A program made the translations under genes and the position numbers. Below the pieces are notes generated by a model. The model ran no database searches. It worked only from the letters and a program-made list of their open reading frames with translations, and was not told the DNA's origin. DNA of 64,000 nucleotides from positions 45,967,598 through 46,031,597 of the forward strand of contig NC_030385.2 of NCBI RefSeq assembly GCF_001625215.2. Direction: 5' to 3'. The stretch is from Daucus carota subsp. sativus (taxonomy: Eukaryota > Streptophyta > Magnoliopsida > Apiales > Apiaceae). How positions within the stretch are numbered: position 1 is the stretch's first letter; each line of letters opens with the position of its first letter. Below, piece after piece: positions 1-10,766 of the stretch.

Positions 1-374
1 GTGGGGTAAATTATATCGATATACATGGAAAACTCATAAATATACTATAAAACATACAATATAAGATTATCTGTTTTAAGTTGTAACTTGTAACTTTTTT
101 GGCAAAGCAGGGCCTTCAAATACATTACTCTCAGTATAGAGAAATCTTGAAACATTAATGAGAACTGTCCATGGTAGTTGGCATAATTAGGTTCAATAGT
201 AATTGGGTTGTATCTACTTTATTAATAAATATTGGTATAACAGTGATACTACAGCAGCTTTTCTCATGATGAGAGAGAATTAGTAAATAGGATTACGATC
301 TTTATGGGAATTTTTATCACCCTGTATGAGAAGAGTGAATATTGTGAAAATCCAAATCATGTCTCATTTGACAG

Positions 375-1254
375 GTCCAGCCGGTGGAGATGAGCCAGGT
401 CATGTCTGAAGGAGCATATATATTATTCTATATGAGGTAAGCATGCGTTGCTACAGAATTTCAATAATCGTCATGAGCTTGCTTCATTTTGCAGAAATAG
501 TTCTTCGAAAAACAATGAAAGAAACTACCATGTTGATGTTTTTACCCACTTTTACCTAAAAAATTATTTGTAAAAAAGTATCTACAATTGTTTGTAAACA
601 GAATAAAGAATTTTGACCTGCATCTTATAATTTATTATGATACAACAGCTATTCTTTTCAACTTGATAAATATTAAAATTTTACAGGTCCTCTCCTCGCC
701 CTGGAAGTGGTCAAACTGGTAGCCTTGTTCAGCACCAATCCTCTGGTCTTCCAAAGCAACGATCATCTAAAACACAGAAGTTGGCGAGACTAGGACATAG
801 TAGATCTGGTAGCCACTTTGTCAGCTCTGAGCCATCTGCCGGTCATAGGCCCGAAATGCCTAACCATCCCTATAAATGGATACATAGTAGTTCAAACAGC
901 GACATTAGAGCACCTTATATGGATAATTACCCAAGATCAAGAACCATGGATTTTTCAGATGCTACATCAAGTGATTGGTCCATTTTCACCAGTTCAGATG
1001 ATGCATCCTTTACTACTGACAGTACCAGAGACTCCTTTAGCACAGTGGATCATGCCGATGCAGGCAACATGGATCTCAGTGCGTCTTTATTCAACAGCTT
1101 TTGTGCCCCAGAGTACCCCTCCCATAAAACTGTGTCGTGCAGTAGGTTCAGTGGCAGTAAGTTCCGGGAAAGATTTGTTCATGAAGAGAATGGTAACGTT
1201 TATGATTCTGGCAATGATGACAAATGGAATCAGGTCAGTTTTCCTTCATCGTAG
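375..1254 (+). CDS. C-terminal exons of UBP15/16-type ubiquitin-specific protease (5' part outside window)
   Basis: Two exons are visible, 375-436 and 687-1254, joined in frame across a GT-AG intron (AG at 373-374, GT at 437-438, AG at 685-686). The first encodes VQPVEMSQVMSEGAYILFYM, the end of the catalytic USP fold in plant UBP15/16/17 proteins (the VLSEGAYMLLYAR-like strand after the active-site His box). The second encodes the Ser-rich, disordered tail, including SSDWSIFTSSDDASFTTDSTRDS, split here as SSDWSIFTSS and DDASFTTDSTRDS; this DSTRDS-type tail is known from these deubiquitinases. The Cys and His boxes and the MYND zinc finger lie upstream of the window; positions 1-374 look like intron. 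A CAG|GTCAGT at 1229-1237 could act as another splice donor, so the true C-terminus is uncertain. The family removes ubiquitin from proteins and affects leaf and cell growth. Family confidence is good; the exact paralogue is not determined. Confidence 0.75.
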
Positions 1255-3370
1255 TATGTACATGTAGAAGGAGAGGATAACCCATAGGCCCTCGTCCGAT
1301 ATATAATAGCTGTAATTAATTCTAACTTGTAGCATAATTAGCCAAAGTGGAACAAAGTGTCTTTGGAAGTTTTTTTTTAGATATTTCTGTTGAATTAGAC
1401 ACACAACTTGGGCATGCCTGCTCGAGTTTTTTGTACTACCTGGAGAAATAGGTTTCTAAACGGGGCTTTTTTCTCAATTCTGTCCAGTTTTTTATTTGTT
1501 GCAAATTTGCATATAGTATAATGCACTTGGCACCTTAAGAATAGTCTTTGATGTGATGCCATTTCAAGTTGCAAACGCGACGAATCTATTTTAGTTGACC
1601 ACAGTTACAAACACAACAAATCTATTTTGCTCAACCTAAACTACTAATTACCCCGAGTTTATATATAGGATCCTACTCTACTAGAATTAGAAAACCCCAT
1701 TTATCCCTGGAACTTCAAATCCCAAACAATATTATGGGGCTGTTCGTTTCCAAGAAGCAGAAGCTGCTTTTGGCTTCTGCTTTTCTTGACCCGTTTGTGT
1801 AAATAAGCAGAAACACTTTTAAGAAGTTGAGAATGCTAGCTTGTCTTTCAGAGCTTTTGCTTCTTTTCCAAACACTTAATTAATATTTACTTCTCACTTT
1901 TAATCCACTTCTGCACTTTAAGCAAGAAGTCATTTTTTAAGCTTTCACAAACAGCCCCTATATCCCCGCTCATCCACCCACACGTCCACTTATTTATCTA
2001 TTGATTACATATGATATATATCGTATGTACTTTTCCCGAATTTATGTATAGGCTTTTACTCCACTAGAATTGATATCTCTGTCTACCCCGAAACTCGAAA
2101 TTCCAAATAATATTATAGCCCCGCTCATCCACCTCATGTCTACATATATAAATGTAGATTACGTTCCCTCTAATCTTATTTTTCCTCTCTAAACACCCGC
2201 CTACAGAGTTTTCCAACACTTTGAGTTTATCCATTCTTTTTTCATCTTTTTAACTTCGCAAGCTTGGGTCTGTATATTTTTTATGTTAAAACATTGCTAC
2301 ATTACCATCAGGTTTCCATGTAATTGTTATGTATTGCCTAATTTGCAGTTGTGTTATTATCAGCTTCATAACGATTCTGGTATTAAACCTAAGATAATGT
2401 ATTCTTGATCGAACGCGTTTAGTCGACTTCAGATCTCCAGTCCTTTTTTTTACAAGACAAAGTCAAACCTAAAAAAAAAAGACATTATAACTTGCGAGAC
2501 CACCTAGAAGCACCCATGCTACTCCACTTGATCAAGACGGATAAGTGGCATTGCATTGCAAAGCATAGCCGCAAAAATACTTACAATTTCGCGTCTCTTT
2601 CGAGGGCCGCACATAAATAATTGGTGGTACAATTTCATGTTTTTTTTTCAGGACGTTACATAGATAATTTGTAGGCAATGTTCGGCACCTCTTGTTCGAT
2701 GAAGAGAACTAGAGAAGGAAATATCTACTATTTACATAAATATTTTTGGTATTAAATATTAATTATATATATGTTTAATATTTTTTATTTTAAGAACACC
2801 AAACAAGACACTTATTTTTGACAAATAACATGGGCATGTTCGATCAAACTTTTATCCCCAGTTTCAGGAATTATAAGTTAAAAATAACTTACTTGTGTGC
2901 AAAAAATTTAAAAATCAACTTTCGGTTTATAAGTCAGGAATTTGAAAATCCTAACCATTCATGACTTATTTTTATTTTTGAAATTTGATCTTACAAGCAT
3001 GTATAGGATCATTTCAAAAAATAATTTATAATACTTTATTACTATATTAATTAATTTTATACCGGATAAATTGTAAAAATCAAAAAAAATTATCTAAATA
3101 CATAAATTAAATATTACTGTTTATTTATGATTAAATTCTCTCATGTATAAGTAATCGAAACGGTTTTTATATATTCATGAATGTTTTTCAAAAAATAAGT
3201 AACTTATCTGTGAAAAGCCCCCGAGGGAAAAGAATAACATGCAAGACTGCCGCTATTGCAATGGTACGACTTGCGAGTAATTACCAACCAAGTTTCCTAC
3301 ATGCTTCCTTGAGACAATTGCGTGCTCAAGTTCACGTTTTTATCGATTCACAGAATAAATAGCCGAACAA
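1255..3370. other. Intergenic, no gene seen
   Basis: AT-rich DNA between the UBP gene and the first membrane-protein gene. Short open frames at 3177-3362 have no recognisable domain or codon structure. The stretch holds one miniature element (1736-1958) and sequence around 2810-3200 with repeated TATAAGT/AAGTAACTTA motifs that look like another decayed inverted-repeat element. Confidence 0.5.
1736..1958. mobile_element. Miniature inverted-repeat element (GGGGCTGTT termini)
   Basis: It begins GGGGCTGTTCGTTTCC and ends CACAAACAGCCCC, so the termini are inverted copies. TAT lies on both sides (a possible 3-bp target duplication). A related element lies at 4425-4670 with the same internal AAACACTT / GAATGCTAGCTT sequence. 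It has no coding capacity. The superfamily is uncertain (Harbinger-like if the 3-bp duplication is real). Confidence 0.6.
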
Positions 3371-3958
3371 ATGACAATAATAAATCTAAATTCATTCAGT
3401 TGGGTGTTTATAAAAATCTTGGGCGAACTAATTACGATGATTAAAGTGATAGGTATTGTTGTACTTTCGATATTTGGCATCTTCACGACGTTGCTATTCA
3501 GTTGTCATCTCTATTTTGGAGCGTTTGATTATTTCATAGATTGCTGTTGCTGTTGTTTTCGTCGTAAATCTACCGATCATACTACGGCGGAAACGACTCC
3601 CACGGCTACGGCAGCGGCTCCGTCGCGGCATAGGCCTCCGCAAGCTGTTTATCCTGACCTTGAAAAGGGTCGAAGCAATGTTAATGTTGGCAATACTAGG
3701 GCTAAACCTTATGTGACAAGTGGTGGAGGTGGTAGTAGGTATAGTGGTGGTGGGTATGGTGGCGATGGATATAGTGGTGGGGGGTACCATGGTGGTGGTT
3801 ATGGTGGAGGCGGTGGTGATGGGGGAGGTGCGCATGGAGGTGGTGGCGGAGATGGGGGAGGTGGAGGGGGTGGAGGAGGAGACGGGGGAGGTGGCGGTGG
3901 AGATGGAGGAGGGGGCGGCGGAGGGGGTGGTGGAGGCGGAGGAGGTGGCGGGGACTGA
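3371..3958 (+). CDS. Glycine-rich one-pass membrane protein, array member 1 (YPDLEKG family)
   Basis: A 195-residue protein I cannot match to a named family. An N-terminal hydrophobic segment (about residues 24-50) is followed at once by a run of five Cys (CCCCC, about 58-62) and basic FRRK, a typical palmitoylated juxtamembrane pattern. Next comes a Thr/Ala/Pro linker, the motif VYPDLEKG (about 92-99), and from about residue 117 a tail of Gly with regular Tyr, Ser, His and Asp (SRYSGGGYGGDGYSGG and then GGGD repeats). Met23 (base 3437) may be the real start, because other members begin right before the membrane segment. It heads a same-strand array of seven members. The base bias is driven by GGN codons. 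A cell wall-plasma membrane or structural role is only inference from glycine-rich proteins in general. Expression is not provable here, but the long frame and shared motif support a real gene. Confidence 0.7.
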   Translation: MTIINLNSFSWVFIKILGELITMIKVIGIVVLSIFGIFTTLLFSCHLYFGAFDYFIDCCCCCFRRKSTDHTTAETTPTATAAAPSRHRPPQAVYPDLEKGRSNVNVGNTRAKPYVTSGGGGSRYSGGGYGGDGYSGGGYHGGGYGGGGGDGGGAHGGGGGDGGGGGGGGGDGGGGGGDGGGGGGGGGGGGGGGGD

Positions 3959-4424
3959 CTCTTCTCTTTCAGTTGTGATTTTTATGCATGCATGTGTGAT
4001 TGATTTCTTAAGTTTTTCTTGCATATAATAAAAGTAATCAAATTAGCATTTCTAGTGATGTCCTTCCACTACATCATCTTGACTCTTTTCCACAAAATAT
4101 AGTTGTATTAAATTTAAACATGTTGTGTTGTTGAGCAAGTCGATCGAGGTTGAACAAATTCAGGTATTCGATCAATAAACAAGATCGATCAGTATCACAA
4201 AATTAATGAATACTAAAAATTTTAAACTCAATCTCGTAAATTGATTTTTCATCTCTGTATTTAATATAATATTACTTAATTTATAGCTGTATCATTTTTT
4301 TTCCCCAGGGTTTATAGTTATATATTTCATAATTTCATCATAATACATTAATAATCATACACATCGTGCTGCCAAGTGCTGCCAACATTTAGCGCTGGTG
4401 AGTGCTGGGTTTTTCTCTCTATAG

Positions 4425-4670
4425 AGGGTGTTTGTTTCGGACTTTTAAGTCCAACTTCTGGATTATAAGTTATGAGCACTTATTCGTACCGTTTGTGTAA
4501 TAAGTCAAGAAACACTTATAAAAAGTTAGGAATGCTAGCTTTTGTATCAGGGTTTCTGCTTATTTCCCAAACACTTTAATCACTTATAAGTTGTATCTTG
4601 CTTCTAACTTCTACTCCACTTATTTATTTTAAGCAATAAGCACTTATTTTAAGCTCACCCAAACGGCCCC
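4425..4670. mobile_element. Miniature inverted-repeat element, relative of 1736-1958
   Basis: It starts GAGGGTGTTTGTTTCGG and ends ACCCAAACGGCCCC, which are imperfect inverted termini. The inside shares AAACACTT, AGGAATGCTAGCTT and CACTTATTTTAAGC stretches with the element at 1736-1958. It is non-coding. Target duplication not clear. Confidence 0.55.
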
Positions 4671-4686
4671 ATAATATAAATTGATT

Positions 4687-4877
4687 GGGTCTTTCTAGCG
4701 TGTGTCTATGGGCACACATTATACACTAAATTTGAGGAGTTTGGTGGATTTTAATTGGTAGATTTAGTGTAAATGCAGGATGGGTCATCTTTATTTATGA
4801 TTAGATGACTAATAAAAATGCACCAAATGCATAGGATTTAGTGCTTATGTGACCATGGGCCCACCATAGAAAAACCG
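4687..4877. mobile_element. Mutator-like miniature element, copy A of a three-copy family
   Basis: The left end is GGGTCTTTCTAGCGTGTG and the right end is CACCATAGAAAAACCG. Flanks AAATTGATT and AGATTGATT form a near-perfect 9-bp duplication, typical of Mutator-like elements. Two sister copies are at 20937-21124 and 38353-38545. This copy is more decayed than the others: its CCCATGGG palindrome has become CTATGGGCAC on the left. Confidence 0.75.
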
Positions 4878-4891
4878 AGATTGATTTGTTC

Positions 4892-4954
4892 AACTAGTTT
4901 TCCTATGTATCCGTCAAAAAAAAAAAAAAAAAAAAAAAACTAGTTTTCCTATGT
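4892..4954. repeat. Tiny retroposed insertion: poly(A) flanked by 17-bp direct repeats
   Basis: The 17-bp AACTAGTTTTCCTATGT occurs at 4892-4908 and again at 4938-4954. Between the copies there is only ATCCGTC followed by about 24 A. A long target duplication enclosing a poly(A) tract is the mark of LINE-machinery retroposition, here leaving almost only the tail. Confidence 0.7.
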
Positions 4955-5238
4955 TGATACTCAAACATCTTAATTTAGGCGGCGATATATGATGCCTATA
5001 AGCAAATAATGAATAATTAATTGGGGGTTTAAGGTGCTTAATTAGTTCAGTCAACTTGAGCGAGTTTCTTAATAGCTCTGCAAATTACTAATGACATTGG
5101 AAGGAATTAGGCGTGTATATTTAAATCAATGTCAACCTTAAAATCAATTAACAGAATATCGGCAATATATTAATATATACGCCGCCTGTACGAGGTTAAT
5201 AATAGATCAATAATAGTCCACCAACCTCGTAAAGGTTA

Positions 5239-5479
5239 CTCCTCCCTTCCAAATTAGATGAACTCTTTTGACTTTGGCACATAATTTAAGGTGCATTGAT
5301 CACATAACTACAATATTTATTTTTTAATTTTTATTTTTGCAAATAAAAATTTAAGTATGAAATTTTAGTTTACAAAAGAAAAAATAAAATAATAAATTTC
5401 CGAATTAGATGGTCAATGCATCTTAAGTTACGTGCCCAAAGTCAACTAGCTCATCTAATTTGGTTTGGGATGGAAGGAG
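5239..5479. mobile_element. Stowaway-type miniature element
   Basis: TA-flanked inverted termini CTCCTCCCTTCCAAATTAGA and the complementary right end (…CATCTAATTTGG…GGAAGGAG). The internal arms (TTTGACTTTGGCACATAA / TTACGTGCCCAAAGTCAA) also pair. Non-coding Tc1/mariner-derived element. Confidence 0.7.
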
Positions 5480-5613
5480 TACTTAAAATAAAGAGCAACA
5501 TGTATTATGAAAACTTAATCTTTATTAATAATGAATAAATGATTCCCCGGCTTAATTTTACATGTATAAAAACGTAGTACATACGTAAATCTTAAACACA
5601 AAATTAAAGGACC

Positions 5614-6083
5614 ATGAGTCCAGTTTTGCTTATCGTGCTTATAGTGCTCGGAATCGTGTTTAATTGTTTATGATCATAATAACTTGGGTTATTATCAAAC
5701 GGTGTTTTTCCCGTACGTCTGCGACTAATACGGCGGGACGGACTAGCAGCGTTACGGTGGTGCGTCCGTCGCAGCCTTCCTTTGCACCACCAACTCATAC
5801 GACTAGTGCTGCCACACGACTGAGTCAAGATACGAGAAGACCTTTTGTTTCCACAGGAACTAGAGGCACTGCTAGTACCTCGAAAACAACAAGCAGTGGA
5901 GGTGCTAGCAGGTATGGTGGTGGTGGTGGTGGTGATGGTGGTTATGGTGGTGGTGGTGGTGGTTACGGTGGAGGTGGTGATGGGGGAGGAGTAGGCGGGG
6001 GCGGGAATGGAGGCGGCGGAGGGGGCAATGGCGGAGGTGGAGGGGGCAATGGTGGGGGTGGTGGAAATGGTGGCGGGGGGTGA
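5614..6083 (+). pseudogene. Glycine-rich membrane protein, array member 2, frame broken near the N-terminus
   Basis: ATG 5614 opens MSPVLLIVLIVLGIVFNCL, a good membrane segment, but hits TGA at 5671. The matching continuation, MIIITWVIIKRCFSRTS, is in another frame (ATG 5670) and runs open to the stop at 6081. A missing base (or two extra) between 5655 and 5670 would explain this. KRCFSR aligns with the RRCFS/RCFSR juxtamembrane motif of the short members at 10.6 and 18.9 kb. Then follow a Thr/Ser-rich linker, GGASRYGGGG and a Gly tail with Asp and Asn. Unlike the other six members it has no PD[LV]EKG motif. Either it is a recent pseudogene, or translation starts at 5670 with a shortened anchor. 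I favour a damaged gene, not strongly. Confidence 0.5.
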
Positions 6084-7402
6084 TAATTCCTTGCTCGTTC
6101 GTGCATGTGTCTGTTTTGCGAATCTGATTTGTTCAAAGGCCGAAGCTTAGATATTATTAAACCGCGCGTGTCTCGCAATTTGTTTTTTACCCACGATGCA
6201 AATTCCTTTCCTTTCGATTTCCCTCGATGCAAAAAGCACGTAAATGAGGTCCCTCGCCGCCTTCTAAATATAACATGAAAAATACGACTTTCATTAATAA
6301 TCTAATTTTCAGAATGTAATTTCATATTTTTTTTCTATATTTACTCTATTATTATATATTTTATCATATTTAAATTTATTATGTCAAAAATCCAAATTTA
6401 TATAATGAAAGAAATGTATATTTTATTATTAAAAAAAAGTTAAAAATCACTGCATAACTTCTAAAATAGAGCAGAATGAAGGAAACTCTTAAATTTTTTA
6501 AGAGTCATCCAAAATCTTTTAGAACTTAATTTTCGATCATCATCAAATCAGGAAGTTATTTCTAAAAAAAAAATAAAAAAATCAGGAAGTTATTTAAGAG
6601 TTTGTTAGAAATGCTCCAATGTAATAACGAAAAGTAAAGAATTAGTGCCGAGACTTGGGATATTATGATGAGTTGCGAGAAGCGAACGCGTTTGGTTGAC
6701 CTCAGATTTTGATGTAGCAAGTCAACTATAATTCGACGCTTAATTTATCCCGACGACCAAATTTAACAAAGTCTATATGTTTACTCGTATCTATAACGAA
6801 TATTAATGTCCTTAATTTGAACATAATATATACATCTGAATGTTAATGCGCGCATTGTTCATGTTTTAAATTTGATGTGAATTTATTTATAGAATGTTGA
6901 TGCATTGCCGAGATTTTTTGAGCAATTATTTTTAAAATTCGTATGTCTTATAAATTGTTATATGTTAAAATAAACCTCGAAATAAATGAAAGCCATACTA
7001 TGAAATCATCATGCTCATAATAGAGGTTTGAGACTTTTAGTATAACGAACATTATTAATTCTTACATGCTTATTATTTTAATTTTTAAGAAAATAATGAT
7101 CCTTTCTTTGTACAAGATGCAACCAAATTCAGATATAAGTTTCGAGTTTCGCTAATATGAAACCAAAATGGAGCAAAATATACCAATAATACCAAGATCA
7201 CTATTGTTTCTAAGCTACTGCTGAGGTACGACCAATTGTTTATTCCTCCCAGTTTCCGAAAGACCAAAATTGTGTGCGCACTGGTCAATCACGTTACGCT
7301 CCTGCCCTTTAAAACACATGCTTCTGCGTATATAAATCGATCGCCAAACAAACAAGTAAATTAATTGAGGCCGGAAGAACAAACAAAACCAGAAGGAATA
7401 AA
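6084..7402. other. Intergenic; upstream region of array member 3
   Basis: AT-rich, no gene seen. The last 150 bases hold a plausible promoter: GGTCAATCACGTTACG at 7283-7298 (shared with members 5 and 7) and a TATA box listed separately. Confidence 0.5.
7329..7337 (+). promoter_or_regulatory. TATA box of array member 3
   Basis: TATATAAAT about 66 bases before the ATG at 7403, and 30-46 bases after the conserved GGTCAAT-CACGTTACG block. Spacing fits a plant core promoter with a short leader. Confidence 0.5.
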
Positions 7403-7909
7403 ATGTCGTTTGGTACGGGAAACATTATTATCGTTTCGGTTTTTTGCTTTCCTATAATAGTGGGGGTGCTATGGTATACTATTATGAACTCAGAAATATG
7501 TCTTGCTATGATTTATTATTGCTCTTGTTGTTGCTGTCGTAGCTGTAATAAATCAAGAAATACTACGGCGGCGGCGAGTTCAAGAACGACGGCCCCTCAG
7601 CTGCAAAGTCCACCAACTATATATCCTGACCTTGAAAAGGGCCAGACTGATAGTGCAAGTAGGTATAGTGGCGGTGGTGGGTATGGTGGCGATGGGTATA
7701 GTGGTGGCGGACATTTTGGTGGCGGTGGATTTGGCGGTGGCGGTGGATTTGGTGGTGGTGGAGATGGTGGAGGAGGACATGGAGGTGGAGGAGGACATGG
7801 AGGTGGCGGTGGGCATGGAGGTGGAGGAGGTGGTGGGGGAGGAGATGGAGGAGGTGGAGGAGGAGGTGGCGGTGGAGGTGGTGGCGATGGAGGAGGCGGT
7901 GGGTGCTAA
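7403..7909 (+). CDS. Glycine-rich one-pass membrane protein, array member 3 (YPDLEKG family)
   Basis: A 168-residue protein. After MSFGTGN comes a hydrophobic segment (about 8-28), then MIYYCSCCCCRSCNKSR (about 36-52), a Cys cluster followed by basic residues that suggests lipidation at the inner membrane face. A short Ala/Thr/Pro linker leads to IYPDLEKG (about 73-80), SASRYSGGGG, and a Gly tail with Tyr, Phe, His and Asp spaced regularly (GGGHFGGGGFGGG, GGGHGGGG). The order of parts is identical to member 1, 3.4 kb upstream, although the membrane segments differ. The ATG is preceded by a purine-rich leader and a TATA box at 7329. No known enzyme or transporter motif is present. A function in the cell wall-membrane interface is only a guess from composition. 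Confidence 0.75.
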   Translation: MSFGTGNIIIVSVFCFPIIVGVLWYTIMNSEICLAMIYYCSCCCCRSCNKSRNTTAAASSRTTAPQLQSPPTIYPDLEKGQTDSASRYSGGGGYGGDGYSGGGHFGGGGFGGGGGFGGGGDGGGGHGGGGGHGGGGGHGGGGGGGGGDGGGGGGGGGGGGGDGGGGGC

Positions 7910-8712
7910 GCTGCCAACCTTTAAGCTTGTACATGCATGCATGTGTGGATGTGATCTTTCAGTCTTGCATGCTCAAATACTCTGTACACGATCTTCTTGA
8001 TAATTTATTTTGTCTATTGAACAATTTAGTTGTTTTATATAATATTAGCTCGTATTAAAATAATTATTTGTACATGTATTTTAATATATTAACCAATCGG
8101 ATCGGTTTTCTACTTTCTGACTCTGCAACTGAAAGTAAAAAAAGAAAAAAAAGAAGCGCGTTTGGTCAGAGACTCTCATCACATTTTCAGACATTAGTCA
8201 ACCTTAAAATTAACAGAAAACAGTCTGTTAGCACTTGGGAAATACGGTGGTGTCGGAACTAGGTTGGAGGGTATACATCAATTTTTTGTAGAATGGATGA
8301 ACCTTAAGAAAAATTCTCATTTTATCTTTAATTTTTGTAAAACAATATTAATAATATTAAAAATTATGAGATATAACTAAAATTATATAATTTTATTATT
8401 ATATACCTCAATTCTACTGAATAAATGTATTTATTCTAAATTCTTTGGACACGTGTCCAAGACACAAAGCGTCTGAATTTGAATTGAAATATATATGACA
8501 AAATATTGATATTCAAAAAGTAAGAACCAATTACTACTGCATAAAATACCGATATTGAAACTTATTTGAAATAAGTGGCGGAGCCAGGAACATACACGAG
8601 GGAGAGCTAAAATATGCTGCAAATTTTTTCCCAACTATAAGTACAAAAATGCAAAAAAATGCCTAAATTGATGTTCTAAATTAAAATTTAAGGTATTTGA
8701 AGCAAATGAGTA

Positions 8713-9027
8713 TTCCAACAATGTCCTAGTGGTGTCGTAAAACATTAGAAGATCTAACAAATGCCTTATTTTTGAGGCACAACTAAGCATGCTCTAAACT
8801 ATTTCTATCAATAAAAAATTAACTTTCTCTCATTTCAACACATTTCTCTCCTCCCTCCTTTTCATTTCCCTCCAACAATAATTTAAATATATTATTATTT
8901 TAATAATAAGCCAAAACAATAAGGCATGTTGTTGGAGTTGATATATTAAAATGATGTTCTAAATCACTAATTATACACTATTTGTTTATTATATTTATAA
9001 GGCACTTCCTAGGACATTGTTGGACTT
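8713..9027. mobile_element. Inverted-repeat element (CCAACAATGTCCTAG termini)
   Basis: Left CCAACAATGTCCTAG and right CTAGGACATTGTTGG are perfect inverted copies. The inside is AT-rich and non-coding, and degenerate copies of the end motif recur up to about 9160. Superfamily not determined. Confidence 0.5.
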
Positions 9028-9893
9028 GCTCATAAGGCTTCAAGACGTTGTCCTAATGATATAAGGCATCAATAGGATATTGTTGAATTAACATTTTTTT
9101 ATCAAATGTCCTAAATTATGACTTAAGACATGTTGTAAGGCATATCTTGAACTCGCTCTAAGTACCCTAGATTATATTGACATGAATAAAAAAAAATATA
9201 TACACTATTTTTTCGAGATTAGGAGAGGATTTAGCATCTCCTAACCTCCTCTACTCCTCTAGTTCCGCGACCGCAAAGAACACACACAGATATATATATA
9301 TATATAGGGTCCTACTCTGGTACAAACCATTTTAGCGTACAAACTACAAAACTAAAATTAAAATGTCTCTAAATCAAATCGAAATATTGCACATATGGTA
9401 TGGAAATTGATCGTTGCGAGATGAACAAAAATACAGTGAAGTCGGATTTCAAAAACAATTCACCGATTAACGGGAAAATTCAAATTAAAAACGGAGGGGA
9501 ATATGCAAATAATGTGTGACACAACACATATATTTAGAAAACTGGACTAGGCTTGAGCAAAAACAAAAAGAAACATAGTTCAGGCCCAATTTCCAAGAAC
9601 GGCTCAAACCTAGGCCTACAGGGGCCTCGGCCACTGTTTGAAATTATATGTGGGCTTCTTGTAACGTAAACGAAAAGTTTCCAAATAAAGATACAAAATT
9701 CTCGACATCTGTCAAGTTTAGTAAGAGAATATATATAAACTTTTATTAAATATAATTATATTGACGTATATATACATGCATGTATAGTCGAATTTGTATA
9801 AAAAAACCCATGCATAGCTGTACAACAAAAGATAGGGTGAAGACTTTGTTTGCCCTAGCTTGGTATGAAAGTCAATGAAATTATATACTAATA

Positions 9894-10220
9894 CTCCCTC
9901 CGTCCCTATTTATCTGTCCACTTTGGAAGTAAAAACTTGTCTCTATTTATCTGTCCATTTATATAACCAAAGCAAAATTTTTCATTTAATAACCTGAAGA
10001 GTCTTTGACTTTGTTCTTCTAGCCATAAATATCATGACCATTACTGAAGAGTATTCACTGATTCATCAAATTTGTATTGGATAATGGAGTAATCCCACTA
10101 GTATTTTCCTACAATTAAGGCATTAAATAAGGGTATTGATGGAAGTTTCTTATCAAACTTAAATTTTCTTAATATGCGTGAAAATGCTAAAAGTGGACAG
10201 ATAAATAGGGACGGAGGGAG
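9894..10220. mobile_element. Stowaway miniature element
   Basis: Termini CTCCCTCCGTCCCTATTTAT and ATAAATAGGGACGGAGGGAG are perfect inverted copies flanked by TA on both sides. The internal arms TCTGTCCACTTT / AAAGTGGACAGA extend the hairpin. A classic Tc1/mariner-derived MITE, apparently young judged by the match of its ends. Confidence 0.85.
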
Positions 10221-10568
10221 TATCACTTTATAGAATTTGAGTAATTAATTAAGTACTTGATCTGACCAATTTAAATATACTCATTTAATAAGATCAATAT
10301 AATTGCCACTGTTGTTGATTTGGACGGAAGCTTTAATAGATTTATCATTTATTTGATGGTGGGAAAAGGATAACAACATCCACACTGCCGTTTGTAATTT
10401 GTCAATAATTGCAGAGTTGCGACAAATATATGAGCAAGTTGCCCCCCAGTTGCCTATCCATAAGGAAAAATTTGTGTCCGCAAATATTATATATATAGAT
10501 AAATAACTAGTTACTTAAATCCAGAAGCTACTGAATCTGAAACGAAGTGATCAGCTTAAAATCTATAT

Positions 10569-10766
10569 ATGGATTCGGGTGAACTCGTTATGGTCATATG
10601 GGTTGGTGTTGTTTTCGCTAGTATCATCTGTACTGCTGCTTATTTCGGAGGATTGGGTGGTGCCACCAGAAGGTGTTTTTCTTCGAAACCACCGAATGTT
10701 GATCCTGACGTTGAGAAAGGAGAAATCAAGATTACCAGTGATACTGGTGCAAGTAGGAGATCATAA
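10569..10766 (+). CDS. Short membrane protein, array member 4 (PDVEKG family, no glycine tail)
   Basis: A 65-residue protein: MDSGELVMVIWVGVVFASIICTAAYFGG forms one membrane span (about 5-24), then the juxtamembrane RRCFSS, and DPDVEKG at about 45-51. It ends DTGASRRS, which lines up with the residues (SASRYS / GGASRY) that stand right before the Gly tail in the glycine-rich members; the stop comes exactly where the tail would begin. The start is clear because MD[ST]G is shared with the genes at 13694, 16701 and 18864. Downstream, 10824-10845 still reads GTTGGAGGCGGAAAGATGG-like Gly codons. No known domain. Likely a small plasma-membrane or endomembrane protein with its C-terminus in the cytosol (inference from the Arg/Cys after the span). 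Confidence 0.7.
   Translation: MDSGELVMVIWVGVVFASIICTAAYFGGLGGATRRCFSSKPPNVDPDVEKGEIKITSDTGASRRS

Larger units (their letters stand above)
3959..5613. other. Intergenic, filled with miniature elements
   Basis: No gene is seen between array members 1 and 2. The space is largely made of the four mobile or retroposed insertions listed separately (4425-4670, 4687-4877, 4892-4954, 5239-5479). Confidence 0.6.
7910..10568. other. Intergenic; upstream region of array member 4
   Basis: No gene seen. It holds an inverted-repeat element (8713-9027), a Stowaway element (9894-10220) and a short TA run at 9291-9306. TATATATA at 10488-10496 is a possible TATA box for the gene at 10569. GGGAAAAGGATAACAACATC near 10363 matches upstream DNA of the 18.9-kb member. 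Confidence 0.5.

Noticed and set aside
3494-4024. Long minus-strand and alternative plus-strand frames across the glycine-rich tails (also 3720-4028, 5963-6232, 7580-8000)
   Set aside because: They arise because GGN codon runs are open in all frames; products are low-complexity Thr/Ser, Val/Met or Pro strings and the sense genes explain the sequence.
4916-4939. Poly(A) as a plain microsatellite
   Set aside because: The flanking 17-bp direct repeat makes retroposition the better explanation.
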